DNA from: an uncultured Gammaproteobacteria bacterium
GTDB taxonomy: Bacteria; Pseudomonadota; Gammaproteobacteria; Ga0077536
DNA length: 64,000 nt
Assembly: GCA_938082545.1 (NCBI GenBank)
Contig: CALKCL010000016.1
Span: forward strand, 25,519-89,518
Direction: 5' to 3'
A program made the translations under genes and the position numbers. Positions 10,868 to 22,116 of this stretch are shown piece by piece. The notes under the pieces are model-generated. The model was given only the letters and a program-made list of their open reading frames with translations. It did no database searches and was not told the origin of the DNA. Every line of letters starts with the position of its first letter. Within the stretch, counting starts at the first letter, position 1.

Positions 10868-12502
10868 TTAAAAGCTCTCTGTTTCTTTGTATTTTGAAGT
10901 AATTGGGAACCGTCGATCTCTACCAAATGCTCTAGTAGTGACACGCACGCAAGGGGCAGATTGACGCCTTTTGTATTCATTTTTATCGACCATCGCTGCT
11001 ATTTTTTTTACAATAAGTAATTCAAAGCCCAGGGAAGAGATTTCCGTTGGTGTCTTGTCGCACTCAATATACAACTCTAGAATTTGGTCGAGTAGGTCAT
11101 AGGATGGAAGTGAGTCTGAATCCTTTTGGTCTGGAGCTAGTTCAGCACTAGGAGGTCGCTCAATGACTCTTGATGGAATAGCGTATGACTGGGTGTTTCT
11201 CCATTTAGCTAGTTCGAATACTAATGTTTTAGGTATGTCTTTGAGGGGAGCAAAGCCACCTACCATGTCTCCATAGAGCGTTGAGTACCCCACGGCTACT
11301 TCACTTTTATTACCAGTAGTTAGGACCATTCTTCCCGTAGCATTCGACTCGGCCATTAGAATTACTCCGCGGACTCTCGCTTGAATATTCTCTCCAGTCA
11401 CCCCTTTTGTTTTATTCGCTTCATTAGCGTTAAGACATTTCTCGAAAGAATCAACCATTTCATGTATCGGGATTGTTTCAAAGCTGCAATTTAATAATTC
11501 TGTTTGTTGATGGGCGTCATCAATACTCATTTGCGCAGTAAATTTTGATGGCATAGAAATCGCAGCGACTCGATCTGCACCTAAGGCATCGACCGCAACT
11601 GAAAGTGTAAGCGCTGAATCTATTCCTCCCGACAGCCCGACAACACAACCTGGAAAGTTATTTTTATCAACATAATCTTTTATGCCCAAGACTATAGCTC
11701 GATAAATTGATTCATGCCGATTAGGCAACAGTTCAACGGTACCGGAAAGAATAGGCCCCGTATTTCCACGTTTCGCTGTTATTAAAGAAAGTGACTCTTT
11801 ATAAGCGGGCTGCTGCGATACAACGTTTCCGAGCTCATTGACTGCAAATGAGGCACCATCAAATACAAGTTCGTCTTGTCCGCCAACACAGTTAAGGTAG
11901 ATGATAGGTAACTTCGCAGCCTTCGCAGCGCGGCCCAAAGCCGCAACTCGCTCTGCGGGTTTTCCTATATGGTATGGAGACGCATTAATGTTGAAAATAA
12001 TCTCGGCACCTGCGTCTTTGGCCTGCTGTGCAGTGCTAGGGTTCCAGATATCTTCGCAGATGCTGAAGCCAACTTTAAAGCCCAGAATATTAGCTACACG
12101 TGGATTTTCTCCGGGGGAGAAGTATCGTTTTTCATCAAACACTGAGTAATTCGGAAGTTCTCGTTTCCGATAATTAGAAACGATACAACCATCGTGCATT
12201 AACGCACAGCTGTTATATAGAAGATCGTTTTCTTTTTCGGGGTACCCTACAATTACGAACATATCTGAAGTGTTCTTTGCTATTTCATCAAGAGCAGTTT
12301 TTACTTGTCGATGTAATTCCGGTCTCAGAATCAGATCTTCCGGTGGATAGCCGGTAATAGCTAGCTCTGGAAATATGACTACATTAGCGCCAAATTCTAG
12401 TTGTGCACGATTGATATCTCGAATAATAATTTCACAATTACCTAGGATATCCCCAACACAAAAGTTGGTCTGCGCCATAGCAATTTTTAGGGTTTCGCTC
12501 AT
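10868..12502 (-). CDS. nadE: Glutamine-dependent NAD+ synthetase
   Basis: N-terminal nitrilase domain (FPELAITGYPPEDL, GFSICEDIW) and C-terminal GLSGGIDSALTLSVAVDALGADRV, TTGNKSEVAVGYSTLYGDMVGGFAPLKD. Confidence 0.97.
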   Translation of the reverse strand: MSETLKIAMAQTNFCVGDILGNCEIIIRDINRAQLEFGANVVIFPELAITGYPPEDLILRPELHRQVKTALDEIAKNTSDMFVIVGYPEKENDLLYNSCALMHDGCIVSNYRKRELPNYSVFDEKRYFSPGENPRVANILGFKVGFSICEDIWNPSTAQQAKDAGAEIIFNINASPYHIGKPAERVAALGRAAKAAKLPIIYLNCVGGQDELVFDGASFAVNELGNVVSQQPAYKESLSLITAKRGNTGPILSGTVELLPNRHESIYRAIVLGIKDYVDKNNFPGCVVGLSGGIDSALTLSVAVDALGADRVAAISMPSKFTAQMSIDDAHQQTELLNCSFETIPIHEMVDSFEKCLNANEANKTKGVTGENIQARVRGVILMAESNATGRMVLTTGNKSEVAVGYSTLYGDMVGGFAPLKDIPKTLVFELAKWRNTQSYAIPSRVIERPPSAELAPDQKDSDSLPSYDLLDQILELYIECDKTPTEISSLGFELLIVKKIAAMVDKNEYKRRQSAPCVRVTTRAFGRDRRFPITSKYKETESF

Positions 12503-12569
12503 AGATATAGGCCTAAATAGTAATTGGCTGAATATTAACCTCTATAGCACCACCGTCGAGAGAGGGCTG

Positions 12570-13442
12570 CTAACGCAGCGCTCCAGCCATTGCAGGGCCC
12601 ATATCGGACGGCGATCTGACGATTTTGACTCCCGCTTTTTCTAGTGCGATGAATTTGTCATTTGCGGTACCTTTCCCACCCGAGATTATTGCTCCAGCAT
12701 GCCCCATTCTCTTTCCTGGGGGAGCTGTAACGCCAGCGATATAACCGATTACGGGTTTGGTGACATATTCGCCTATAAATATAGCGGCTTCTTCTTCAGC
12801 TGTGCCCCCTATTTCGCCGACCATGATGATGCCTTCTGTCTGAGGATCATCCTGAAAGAGAGCTAAACAGTCAATAAAGCTCATTCCATGTATAGGATCC
12901 CCACCTATTCCCACGCAGGTGCTTTGTCCTAAGCCTTCTGCCGTAGTCTGGTGAACTGCTTCATAAGTAAGAGTTCCCGATCTAGACACGATACCAATTC
13001 GTCCCGGTTGATGGATTGCCGCAGGCATGATGCCTATCTTGCATTCTCCTGGGGTAATGATACCGGGGCAGTTAGGGCCGATCAATCGAACATCGAGTTG
13101 CCTACTAAGGCTATCTTTGACCTTAAGCATATCCAATACCGGGATGCCTTCCGTGATACATGCGATAACTTTTATTCCCGCAGAAGCGGCTTCAATAATA
13201 GCATCCGCCGCAAACGGTGGCGGTACAAAGATCAATGAAGCATCCGCTCCAGTAGCTGCGACGCCTTCTGCGACGGTATTAAATATGGGCCTCTCTAAAT
13301 GCTCTTTTCCTCCGCGGTTTGGTGTAATTCCACCAACAATCTGAGTACCGTATGCGATTGCCTGCTCTGCATGAAAAGTACCTTGCTTGCCAGTAAAGCC
13401 CTGCACTAGAACCTTAGTATCTTTATTAACTAATATCGACAT
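12570..13442 (-). CDS. sucD: Succinyl-CoA ligase subunit alpha
   Basis: [52 protein letters not shown]. Confidence 0.98.
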   Translation of the reverse strand: MSILVNKDTKVLVQGFTGKQGTFHAEQAIAYGTQIVGGITPNRGGKEHLERPIFNTVAEGVAATGADASLIFVPPPFAADAIIEAASAGIKVIACITEGIPVLDMLKVKDSLSRQLDVRLIGPNCPGIITPGECKIGIMPAAIHQPGRIGIVSRSGTLTYEAVHQTTAEGLGQSTCVGIGGDPIHGMSFIDCLALFQDDPQTEGIIMVGEIGGTAEEEAAIFIGEYVTKPVIGYIAGVTAPPGKRMGHAGAIISGGKGTANDKFIALEKAGVKIVRSPSDMGPAMAGALR

Positions 13443-14608
13443 TACTTTTTGCCTCCTACAGCACTTACGGCCTTTTCTGCAGCATCTGCGAGATTTTCTG
13501 CGCTAATAATGGCTAAGCCACTTTGAGCTAGCATTTCTTTCCCTTCATTCACTTTAGTCCCCTCTAGTCTGACTATGACTGGGACTTTAACGCCGACATC
13601 TTTTACAGCGCTGATAATTCCTTCAGCTATGAGGTCACAACGTACGATTCCACCAAAGATGTTCACAAGTATGGCTTCAACATTGCTATCGGACACGATA
13701 ATTTTAAACGCCTCTGCAACTCTTGCAGCTGTAGTCCCTCCGCCGACGTCAAGAAAATTAGCTGGTTTTGCGCCGCTTAGCTTAATAATGTCCATTGTCG
13801 CCATTGCAAGTCCCGCACCGTTGACCATACACGCGATATTTCCATCAAGAGTCACATAATTGAGTTCAAATTCAGCAGCTTTGCGCTCTTTTTCGTCTTC
13901 TTGAGAGGCGTCACGCCAAGCTGCAACTTCTTGTCGGTAGAGAGCGTTGTCGTCGATGGTTATCTTTGCGTCAATAGCGCACAAAGAATCGTCTTCTAAT
14001 ATTGCTAGAGGATTTATTTCAACTAGACTGAGATCCTTTTCATTGAATAGTAGGTAGAGTCCTTTCAGTATTTGCTGCAGCTCTGCGCGTTGATTCGCTT
14101 CCAATCCGAGCGCAAAACCCATTTCTCTGCATTGATGATCTTGTATTCCTAGCCCCGGCTCAATACTGAATGTGACAATTTCCTCAGGGGTATTTGCGGC
14201 CACTTCTTCGATGTCCATTCCGCCGGCTAGTGATCCCATGAAAGTGATTTGTCTAGAACCCCTATCTACGACTGCCCCTAAGTAGAGCTCTTTAGCAATA
14301 TCGGCAGCTGCAGCTATTAGAACGCAATTTACTGGTTGTCCGTCTGGGGCTGATTGCTTTGTAATAAGCTGAGAACCTATTAAATTCCTAGTTATTTTTT
14401 CGACATCCGCTAAATCTTTAGTAAACTTAACGCCGCCGGCTTTCCCTCTTCCACCAGCGTGAACTTGTGCTTTAACAAGCCATGCATCGCCACCAAGAGC
14501 CTTTGCATTTTTAACTGCCTCTTCGGCGGTATGTGCGACTAAGCCATCCTGAACTGCGATTCCGTATTCTGCAAACAACTGTTTTGCTTGATATTCATGT
14601 AAGTTCAT
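13442..14608 (-). CDS. sucC: Succinyl-CoA ligase subunit beta
   Basis: [52 protein letters not shown]. Confidence 0.98.
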   Translation of the reverse strand: MNLHEYQAKQLFAEYGIAVQDGLVAHTAEEAVKNAKALGGDAWLVKAQVHAGGRGKAGGVKFTKDLADVEKITRNLIGSQLITKQSAPDGQPVNCVLIAAAADIAKELYLGAVVDRGSRQITFMGSLAGGMDIEEVAANTPEEIVTFSIEPGLGIQDHQCREMGFALGLEANQRAELQQILKGLYLLFNEKDLSLVEINPLAILEDDSLCAIDAKITIDDNALYRQEVAAWRDASQEDEKERKAAEFELNYVTLDGNIACMVNGAGLAMATMDIIKLSGAKPANFLDVGGGTTAARVAEAFKIIVSDSNVEAILVNIFGGIVRCDLIAEGIISAVKDVGVKVPVIVRLEGTKVNEGKEMLAQSGLAIISAENLADAAEKAVSAVGGKK

Positions 14609-14826
14609 TTCCGTTAACTCCGTTCCTGATACAATTGACCTTGCTATAAGGCTCTAATAATAACCTAGAAGTATTTGTTAGGCTTGTTTAGTGCCATACA
14701 AAATTTGACTATATGCTAAACTTGAAAGATATAACCTTGTACGGTCCCAAGTATGGCGATTCCAGCTTGTTTTGTCATTGAAATTTTTGGGAGAAACTAT
14801 AAAAATTTGTTGTAAGAGAGTTTTGC

Positions 14827-15048
14827 ATGTTGATGAGGATGGTCTTAGCGATCTTGATAGCGACTTTCGTTTGTTGGCTGTTCAGTGTCCTGCGCACGCG
14901 TCTTATGAAAAAAAGGACTTCGATTGCAAATGGTGAGGTAGTTGCGTGTACTTATTGTAACTTATATGTCCCTTTAGAAGAGAGTATTGTCCTCAGTGAG
15001 AGACCTTACTGTTCTGCTAGACACGCAAAGCTTGGCCCGAAAAAATGA
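14827..15048 (+). CDS. PP0621-like small membrane protein with C-terminal CxxC...C-x4-H-like motif
   Basis: N-terminal TM segment, then ACTYCNLYVPLEESI...RPYCSARHAK. Confidence 0.7.
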   Translation: MLMRMVLAILIATFVCWLFSVLRTRLMKKRTSIANGEVVACTYCNLYVPLEESIVLSERPYCSARHAKLGPKK

Positions 15049-15159
15049 GAAAGATGACCGTTATAGAGACACTATGTGTTGTCGCATTATCAGCTCTTTT
15101 GCTAAGGATAGTAATACCTTACATTTAAGCAATTTAGCAGTGTCCTTGATTACTGCCGC

Positions 15160-15936
15160 TTAACTGCTCCGCAAGGCGGCTAGTATTTGCCTAAAAATTT
15201 TAGGGTTCGCTGCCACGACATTACCCGTTTGCAGATGCGTTTCCCCGCCTTTAGGGTCACCAATGAGTCCCCCCGATTCTTGCACCAGAAGAGCTCCGGC
15301 CGCTATATCCCATTCGTGTAGGTCAAATTCCCAGTATCCGTCAAGCCTGCCACAGGCGACGTAAGCGAGGTCTAAGGCGGCAGACCCGGTACGTCTAATA
15401 TCAGCGCTTTTATTTAGCAGCGTCGTGAAGCCGAGAAGATAATTTGGCAATTTATTTTTGTTCCTTAACGGAAACCCAGTTCCTAAGATCGAAGAATCTA
15501 GTTCTGTCCTAGGACTCACTCGGATTCTTTGTCCGTTGAGTTGCGCTCCTGCACCCCTAGACGCCGTATACATTTCATCTCGGGTAGGATCGTAAATAAC
15601 AGCTTGTTCTAGCCTGCCTTTGACTTGCAGAGCGATAGAAATCGCATAGCTTGGGAAGCCGTGGATAAAATTCAGCGTTCCGTCAATCGGGTCAATGATC
15701 CATTTGAAATCAGAGGCTCCGGAAGAACCTGATTCTTCTGCTACAATAGAATGAGAAGGGTACGCTTCATTGAGGACTTCAATGATGGCTGCTTCTGCCT
15801 CGACGTCTGTCTGTGTCACGTAGTCGTTGTGCCCTTTTAATTCGATTTTCAGGTCGTAAAGGCGATTTTGGGCCCTAGAAATAATCGTACCGGCTCTCCG
15901 AGCTGCGCGAATAGCGATGTTAAGCATTGGCTGCAT
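15160..15936 (-). CDS. suhB: Inositol monophosphatase family protein SuhB
   Basis: IVAEESGSS, WIIDPIDGTLNFIHGFPSYAISIA, EWDIAAGALLVQESGG. Confidence 0.93.
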   Translation of the reverse strand: MQPMLNIAIRAARRAGTIISRAQNRLYDLKIELKGHNDYVTQTDVEAEAAIIEVLNEAYPSHSIVAEESGSSGASDFKWIIDPIDGTLNFIHGFPSYAISIALQVKGRLEQAVIYDPTRDEMYTASRGAGAQLNGQRIRVSPRTELDSSILGTGFPLRNKNKLPNYLLGFTTLLNKSADIRRTGSAALDLAYVACGRLDGYWEFDLHEWDIAAGALLVQESGGLIGDPKGGETHLQTGNVVAANPKIFRQILAALRSS

Positions 15937-15991
15937 AAGATGATGTCACGTTTTAAAAGAAGTTAGTTTAACCTATTAGTGGAAACTGTTA

Positions 15992-16768
15992 TTGAATTAC
16001 TTTAGCGAAGAATTAGGTATTGAGGCTGGTTTGAAGTTGTCTAGATTGCGTATAGTACTAGTTGGGACTAGCCACCCAGGCAATATTGGTGCAGCGGCTA
16101 GAGCTATGAAAGTCATGGGCCTTGATCAATTGCATTTAGTGAATCCAGTTAGATTCCCTGCGATGGAGGCGACGGCGCGAGCAGTTGGCGCAAGCGATTT
16201 GCTAGACGGCGCAGAGGTCCATTCAGAGCTGGAGCACTCAATAAAAGATTGTTCGTTGGTTTACGGTACTACTGCTCGGAACAGGCAAATAAATTGGCCG
16301 ATACTGTCGCCTCGCGACGCTGCTTTAGAAATTGCGCAGACTGAGACACCAGTGGCCATTGTCTTTGGTCGTGAGCAAGCAGGTTTGAGTAATTCCGAAC
16401 TCGACCTCTGCCAGCGTTCTATATGTATTCCGACTCAAAGTCAGTTTAAGTCTTTGAATTTGAGTCAAGCGGTTCAGATCATGGCATATGAGTTACGGAT
16501 GGCTCATTTGTCCTCGGGGTCTCAGAAGCGAACGCCTATAGACCAAGAAAAGGATCCTCTAGCTACGGCTTCGGAAACTCAACTCTTGAGAACTCATCTT
16601 TTATCAGTAATGGCATCAGTGGGCTACTATGATCCTAGTTACCCTAAGTTATTGGAGCGTAGGATAGGGCGCTACCTGAATTCGACTAATTTACGTCACA
16701 GCGAGGTACAAATTGTTAGAGGTTTCTTGGCGGCGGTAGAGCAACAGTTAGATTCTTCTATTTCTTAA
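15992..16768 (+). CDS. trmJ: tRNA (cytidine/uridine-2'-O-)-methyltransferase TrmJ
   Basis: IVLVGTSHPGNIGAAARAMKVMGL, VFGREQAGLSNSELDLC; TTG start. Confidence 0.92.
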   Translation: MNYFSEELGIEAGLKLSRLRIVLVGTSHPGNIGAAARAMKVMGLDQLHLVNPVRFPAMEATARAVGASDLLDGAEVHSELEHSIKDCSLVYGTTARNRQINWPILSPRDAALEIAQTETPVAIVFGREQAGLSNSELDLCQRSICIPTQSQFKSLNLSQAVQIMAYELRMAHLSSGSQKRTPIDQEKDPLATASETQLLRTHLLSVMASVGYYDPSYPKLLERRIGRYLNSTNLRHSEVQIVRGFLAAVEQQLDSSIS

Positions 16769-16782
16769 AAAATTGCGGTAGA

Positions 16783-17841
16783 TTAATTGTTCATAAATAA
16801 TTCGTTTTTATACTCGACACAAGCATCCCCTTCAGTTACTTCACCAATTCTATAGGTTTTCTCTCCCGCAGCTTTGAGGTAAACCTCTGCATCGGCAACC
16901 ATATCCTCAGGGATTATTAAAACCATTCCTATACCGCAGTTAAAGGTGCTAAGCATTTCGCTAGAAGAGACTTGGCCTTTTTCTTTTAGCCAACTAAATA
17001 TAGTGGGCGCAGACCAGCTACTCAGGTCGATCCGCGCACTAAGGCCTTTTGGTAAAACACGGGGTATATTTTTCGTTAGCCCGCCACCTGTGATGTGGGC
17101 TATAGCATTCACTTTGTGCTGCTTTATTAGACTGATAATCGTTTTGACATATATTCGAGTAGGCTCAAGTAGGATTTCTCCCAGCGACTTTTTTTCTAAA
17201 ACATAGTCGTAATTGACACCACTTTTTTCTATAATTTTTCTTACGAGAGAGTATCCGTTTGAATGGACTCCAGATGAAGTCAAACCCAAAATAATATCTC
17301 CACTTTTGACATCGGAACCGTCGATTAAGTCTTCTCGTTCAACTGCTCCTACACAGAAGCCAGCAAGGTCGTAATGGTCTTTAGAATACATTTGTGGCAT
17401 TTCTGCGGTCTCTCCACCTAAAAGCGCCGCCTCTGACTGAAGACAACCCTCCACAATACCTTTAAGCGCAGACTCTGCAACTTCGAGGCTCAATGTTCCT
17501 GTAGCGAAATAATCTAGGAAAAATAGCGGTTGAGCTCCTTGTACCACCAGGTCGTTTACGCACATAGCGACAAGGTCTATTCCTATTGTGTGATGGCGGT
17601 TTAAATCAATCGCAAGAAGTAATTTAGTCCCAACTCCATCAGTGGCAGCGACTATTAAAGGATCGTGAAACCCTGTAGCTTTGATATCAAAAAGTCCGCC
17701 AAATCCGCCCAATCCGCCCATAACGCCGATTCTTGCCGTCGCCTCTGCAAGCGGCGCTATATTCGCTACAAATTGTTCGCCGCGCTCGATATTAACTCCC
17801 GCGTCGCTGTATGAAAGTCTTTTTTTCGTGGTTTTTGTCAT
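16783..17841 (-). CDS. purM: Phosphoribosylformylglycinamidine cyclo-ligase
   Basis: LSYSDAGVNIERG, DGVGTKLLLA, GGETAEMPQMY, GLTSSGVHSNGYSLVR. Confidence 0.97.
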   Translation of the reverse strand: MTKTTKKRLSYSDAGVNIERGEQFVANIAPLAEATARIGVMGGLGGFGGLFDIKATGFHDPLIVAATDGVGTKLLLAIDLNRHHTIGIDLVAMCVNDLVVQGAQPLFFLDYFATGTLSLEVAESALKGIVEGCLQSEAALLGGETAEMPQMYSKDHYDLAGFCVGAVEREDLIDGSDVKSGDIILGLTSSGVHSNGYSLVRKIIEKSGVNYDYVLEKKSLGEILLEPTRIYVKTIISLIKQHKVNAIAHITGGGLTKNIPRVLPKGLSARIDLSSWSAPTIFSWLKEKGQVSSSEMLSTFNCGIGMVLIIPEDMVADAEVYLKAAGEKTYRIGEVTEGDACVEYKNELFMNN

Positions 17842-18169
17842 ATGCTTTTAGTGTTGCATTTGTGTTGATGCCTGCTCAGTTGAAACGCATCAGTAGGGTT
17901 TATTACATGAGGCCATTCTGCAGGCGGGTCTACACTCGCAACGATTTTAAGTAAAAAAGGTTGAGAGTAACATATTTTAAAATGTCTGGTTAGAGAGTTC
18001 GGCTGAGTTCTTACTAATGTTGGCCCAATACTTGGGGAAGGAATTTCTGTTATGTATAATCGGGGAGCCTTAACTTAATAGCTATTGAAGGCACAGGATG
18101 ATTCGCTCGACTAATTAGAGTGTATCCTGTCGTTAGAATAAAAATTGCGGTTTTTTTAAAAGGAATTAG

Positions 18170-19225
18170 ATGATGTCTGAATCAGTTAGAGGACCATCTT
18201 ACACTATGCTCATTGGACTTTTTTTAGCCGCCACGATACTCATTGTTTATCTACTGGCGCCAGTTTTATCGCCTTTTTTCTTAAGCGGTATAGTCGCTTA
18301 TCTCGGTCAACCAATAGTACACTTTTTAGAATGCAGAAAATTGTCTCGGGGTTTCGGTGTATTGACCTTTTTTCTCATCCTCATACTATTCTTTTTCGTT
18401 GTGGTGGTAATTATCTTACCTATCTTACAAGCTGAATTGGCAGCCTTAATAGTTGTGATCCCTGATATCATAGAGAAGCTTCGCGATAGCTTTTCCGAGC
18501 CGGCAAAAACCTTGTTTGGGGCTAATGCAGCAACCTTGCAGTCAGATCAGTTGAAGAATATGTTGTTCGCAAATTGGAGAGAGTTGGGGTCGCTTGCTAC
18601 TCAAGTGTTCTCAAAGATTGGTCAGTCAGGTCAGTATGTCCTTGGGGGCTTTGCATATCTAGTTCTGGTCCCTGTGATAACTTTTTATTTAATGCGAGAC
18701 TGGAACAAGGTATTGCGTAGCGTGGTGAATATCTGTCCGCAACGGTTCATTGAAGAACTAAAAACGGTCGCTTGCGAAGTGGACGCTGTTCTGTCCGAGT
18801 TTTTGAGAGGACAGCTCCTAATAATGCTCGTTTTGGGTCTGTTTTATGGGATTGGGCTTCAGATAGTCGGAGTTAAGTATGCTTTCCTTATTGGCTGTAT
18901 CGCCGGCTTAGTTAGTTTTGTCCCATACTTTGGTGTGATAGTTGGGTTATTGTTGGCGGTTGTCGTGGGGTTTGGGCAATTTGATCATTATTTAGAAATG
19001 CTGAAAATTTTTGGAGTTTTCGCTTTGGGTCAATTACTTGAGAGTATGGTTTTGAGTCCTCTTCTAGTGGGCGACCGAATAGGCTTGCATCCGGTATGGG
19101 TTATTTTTGCGGTCATGACAGGAGGGCATCTCTTTGGATTTTCCGGCGTTTTATTAGCACTTCCCGTGGCCGCGATTACTGTTGTCTTATTGAGGCATCT
19201 TAGGCTCCTTCAGTTACAGCCCTGA
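18170..19225 (+). CDS. AI-2E family transporter / PerM-like permease
   Basis: 351 aa multi-TM; YLVLVPVITFYLMRDW, EFLRGQLLIMLVLGLFYGIGL, GLHPVWVIFAVMTGGHLFGFSGVLLALPVAA; purM-perM-hda synteny. Confidence 0.9.
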   Translation: MMSESVRGPSYTMLIGLFLAATILIVYLLAPVLSPFFLSGIVAYLGQPIVHFLECRKLSRGFGVLTFFLILILFFFVVVVIILPILQAELAALIVVIPDIIEKLRDSFSEPAKTLFGANAATLQSDQLKNMLFANWRELGSLATQVFSKIGQSGQYVLGGFAYLVLVPVITFYLMRDWNKVLRSVVNICPQRFIEELKTVACEVDAVLSEFLRGQLLIMLVLGLFYGIGLQIVGVKYAFLIGCIAGLVSFVPYFGVIVGLLLAVVVGFGQFDHYLEMLKIFGVFALGQLLESMVLSPLLVGDRIGLHPVWVIFAVMTGGHLFGFSGVLLALPVAAITVVLLRHLRLLQLQP

Positions 19226-19252
19226 TATGATGACGACCATTCAGGAAAGCCC

Positions 19253-19960
19253 TTGATTTCGCAACTCACGCTCGATCTATATCGTACCCCCCACCACGAA
19301 TTTGAGCGTTATATGCCGGGTGTGAATTTGGAAATACTGTCCGCCTTGAAGGCGTGGCGTTCAGTTAGTAGTTATTCTTCTGTTTATCTCTGGGGTGGGC
19401 GAGGGACGGGTAAATCACATTTGCTTGAAGCTGCGGTCAGAGAAGCTAACCGTCTAGATCAGCGTGCCATATACCTGCCGGTTAAAACGATACTTCCTAA
19501 CTTAGAAATGATTCTTTGCGACCTTACGGAAGTTTCTCTTGTCGCTATTGATGACGTTGATCTATGCTGTGGGATTCATGCAAATGAGGAAAAACTCTTT
19601 CATTTATACAACGAGCTAAAAGAGCGCGGTGGACGGCTGTTACTTTCTTCAACGTCGCGACCAGATGTGGTCGGATTTAAGTTACAAGATTTAAGCTCTC
19701 GTTTTAGGGAGGGGCTTGTCTATCAATTACGTGAATTGCCAGATAGCGACAAAACAGAGTTACTCGTAAACGAGGCTAATATTCGTGGCCTTGATCTCCC
19801 CCAAAGCACAGTAAATTTCATCATGAGAAATTATAAAAGAGATATGGTATTTTTGATGGAAGTTTTGGCACTACTTGACGCGGCATCTCTTGAGCATAGT
19901 CGCTCGCTCACCATTCCATTTGTTAGAGTATTCTTAAAGGAACATGAACTTGGGACGTAA
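19253..19960 (+). CDS. hda: DnaA-homologous regulatory inactivator Hda
   Basis: N-terminal QLTLDL clamp-binding motif, LWGGRGTGKSHLLEAA P-loop, DnaA domain III-like; TTG start. Confidence 0.9.
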   Translation: MISQLTLDLYRTPHHEFERYMPGVNLEILSALKAWRSVSSYSSVYLWGGRGTGKSHLLEAAVREANRLDQRAIYLPVKTILPNLEMILCDLTEVSLVAIDDVDLCCGIHANEEKLFHLYNELKERGGRLLLSSTSRPDVVGFKLQDLSSRFREGLVYQLRELPDSDKTELLVNEANIRGLDLPQSTVNFIMRNYKRDMVFLMEVLALLDAASLEHSRSLTIPFVRVFLKEHELGT

Positions 19961-20055
19961 TTAAGATCATTAGAGAATTTTTCTCTAAGTGATGCTCCGC
20001 CGTTAGAGCTTTTCCGGTACTCCATCAATAATATGCAGAGTTTTGGAGTGAGACA

Positions 20056-20406
20056 TTAACTTTCTAACAACGTCATGATGTTTTCCATCGGTCTACCAAT
20101 TGCTGCTTTGGAACCGTTGATAACAATTGGACGTTCTATTAATTCTCTATTTTCCAGCATGGCGTTGATAATTTGAGTTTCACTCGACTCTGCCTGTAAA
20201 CCTAAACATACCCATGATTGCTCTTTTCTCCTGACCAATTCTATGGCTTTCATGTTGAGTGCTTTCAAGAGAAATTTGATATCTTCTTCTCCTAAAGGGC
20301 TTTGTAAATAATCGATTACATTGAGCTTATAAGATTTACGCCGCAATAGTTCTAAAGCGGCACGAGATTTTGAGCAATTCGGATTGTGGTAGATTGTTAC
20401 CTCCAT
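20056..20406 (-). CDS. arsC: ArsC/YfgD-like thioredoxin-fold reductase
   Basis: VTIYHNPNCSKSRAALELLRRK, NRELIERPIVINGSKAAIGRP. Confidence 0.9.
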   Translation of the reverse strand: MEVTIYHNPNCSKSRAALELLRRKSYKLNVIDYLQSPLGEEDIKFLLKALNMKAIELVRRKEQSWVCLGLQAESSETQIINAMLENRELIERPIVINGSKAAIGRPMENIMTLLES

Positions 20407-20412
20407 AGTGGA

Positions 20413-22116
20413 TTACCGGAGCTTGTCTAAAAAGCTCGAGATCTCACTCCACTTAACCTCAAGAGTCTCTTCAGACGTACGGCCTTTATATTCGATCACA
20501 TCTTTAGCTAGACCTCTTTCTGTGAGGACTAGGCGATGAGGCACGCCTATTAGTTCAAGATCTGTAAACATTACACCAGGTCGCTCTGGCTTATCGCAGA
20601 AAAGAACCTCATACCCCTCTTTCGACAACGTTTCATAGAGCATAGTTGCTTTTTGGAGGACAGAAGGTGACTTATGCATGTTAATCGGGACAATTGCACA
20701 ATAAAAAGGCGTCATCTGTTTGGGCCAAATAATACCCTTAGAATCGTTATGCTGCTCTATAGCCGCGGATACGATTCTAGAAACTCCAAGACCGTAGCAG
20801 CCCATAGTCATTGTCACAGCTTTTCCATTCTCGTTGAGTACGCTAGCTTTCATAGCTGAGCTGTATTTTGTTCCAAGTTGGAAAATATGACCTACTTCAA
20901 TACCTTTTTTGATGTCTAGTGTTCCTAAGCCTTCAGGTGCAAGGTCGCCCGTGGTAACTTCCCGCAAATCAAAGACTTTAGGGCTGGGAAGATCGCGTGT
21001 CCAATTTACTCCAGTAAGGTGATATCCATGTTTATTTGCTCCGCAGATGAAATCTGAAGCTAGTGCGGCATCTTGGTCGACTAAAACATCAATAGGGAGG
21101 CCAACCGGACCTATTGAACCAGGAGGGCAACCAATTGCGGCTAAAATTTCGTCGTGTTCAGCGAAACGAAGAGGGATTGCTACTTCGTCTAATTTCTGAG
21201 CTTTTACAACATTTAGATCGTGATCGCCCCTTAACACTATCGCTATCAAATTGCCCTTAGAGCCGTCTAAAACAAGAGTTTTAAGACATTTAGATAAAGG
21301 AGTATTCAGAAATTCACAGACCTCTTTTACTGTCTGTTGCTGCGGAGTTTCAATAGTTTGCATTACCTCTGTTTCCGGTAACGGTTCCGATGTTGCCATA
21401 GTGACTGGAGTCATTTCTACATTTGATGCGTAATTACCTAGAGAGCTGAAGGCAATTCTGTCTTCTCCAGAATCAGCTAAAACATGAAATTCGTGGGATT
21501 TCGATCCTCCGATGTTACCTGTGTCTGCTATAACGGCCCGATACTCTAGGCCTAGACGGTCGAAAATTTTACAATAGGTGGCATGCATTTTTTGATACGT
21601 TTCTTCGAGAGAGTCTGCATCTATATGAAAAGAGTAGGCGTCTTTCATCAAAAATTCGCGGGCGCGCATAATGCCGAAGCGAGGTCTTATCTCATCTCTA
21701 AATTTCATTTGTATTTGATAGAGGTTGCAGGGTAGTTGCTTGTAGCTGGTTATTTCGCCTCTGACTAAATCAGTAATAATCTCCTCATGGGTAGGTCCTA
21801 AACAGAAGTCTCTGTCATGTCTATCGGTAAAGCGAAGAAGCTCTGGACCGTAAGCCTCCCATCTTGTCGATTCTTTCCAAAGTTCGGCCGGCTGCACACT
21901 TGACATCAAGATCTCTTGAGCCCCTGCAAGATCCATTTCTTCTCGTATGACAGCTTCAACTTTGCGAAGTACCTTGAGGCCTAGCGGAAGCCAAGTATAT
22001 ATCCCAGCGGCTAGTTGTCGCACTAGACCAGCTCTCAACATCAGGCGGTGGCTCGATATTTCAGCTTCAGAGGGGGCCTCTCGCAAGGTAGGTATAAAAA
22101 AATTCGAAGTTTTCAT
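20413..22116 (-). CDS. proS: Prolyl-tRNA synthetase (bacterial type with INS domain)
   Basis: LMLRAGLVRQLAAGIYTWLPLGLKVLRKVE, LCLGPTHEEIITDLVRGEITSYKQLP, FLMKDAYSFH. Confidence 0.98.
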   Translation of the reverse strand: MKTSNFFIPTLREAPSEAEISSHRLMLRAGLVRQLAAGIYTWLPLGLKVLRKVEAVIREEMDLAGAQEILMSSVQPAELWKESTRWEAYGPELLRFTDRHDRDFCLGPTHEEIITDLVRGEITSYKQLPCNLYQIQMKFRDEIRPRFGIMRAREFLMKDAYSFHIDADSLEETYQKMHATYCKIFDRLGLEYRAVIADTGNIGGSKSHEFHVLADSGEDRIAFSSLGNYASNVEMTPVTMATSEPLPETEVMQTIETPQQQTVKEVCEFLNTPLSKCLKTLVLDGSKGNLIAIVLRGDHDLNVVKAQKLDEVAIPLRFAEHDEILAAIGCPPGSIGPVGLPIDVLVDQDAALASDFICGANKHGYHLTGVNWTRDLPSPKVFDLREVTTGDLAPEGLGTLDIKKGIEVGHIFQLGTKYSSAMKASVLNENGKAVTMTMGCYGLGVSRIVSAAIEQHNDSKGIIWPKQMTPFYCAIVPINMHKSPSVLQKATMLYETLSKEGYEVLFCDKPERPGVMFTDLELIGVPHRLVLTERGLAKDVIEYKGRTSEETLEVKWSEISSFLDKLR

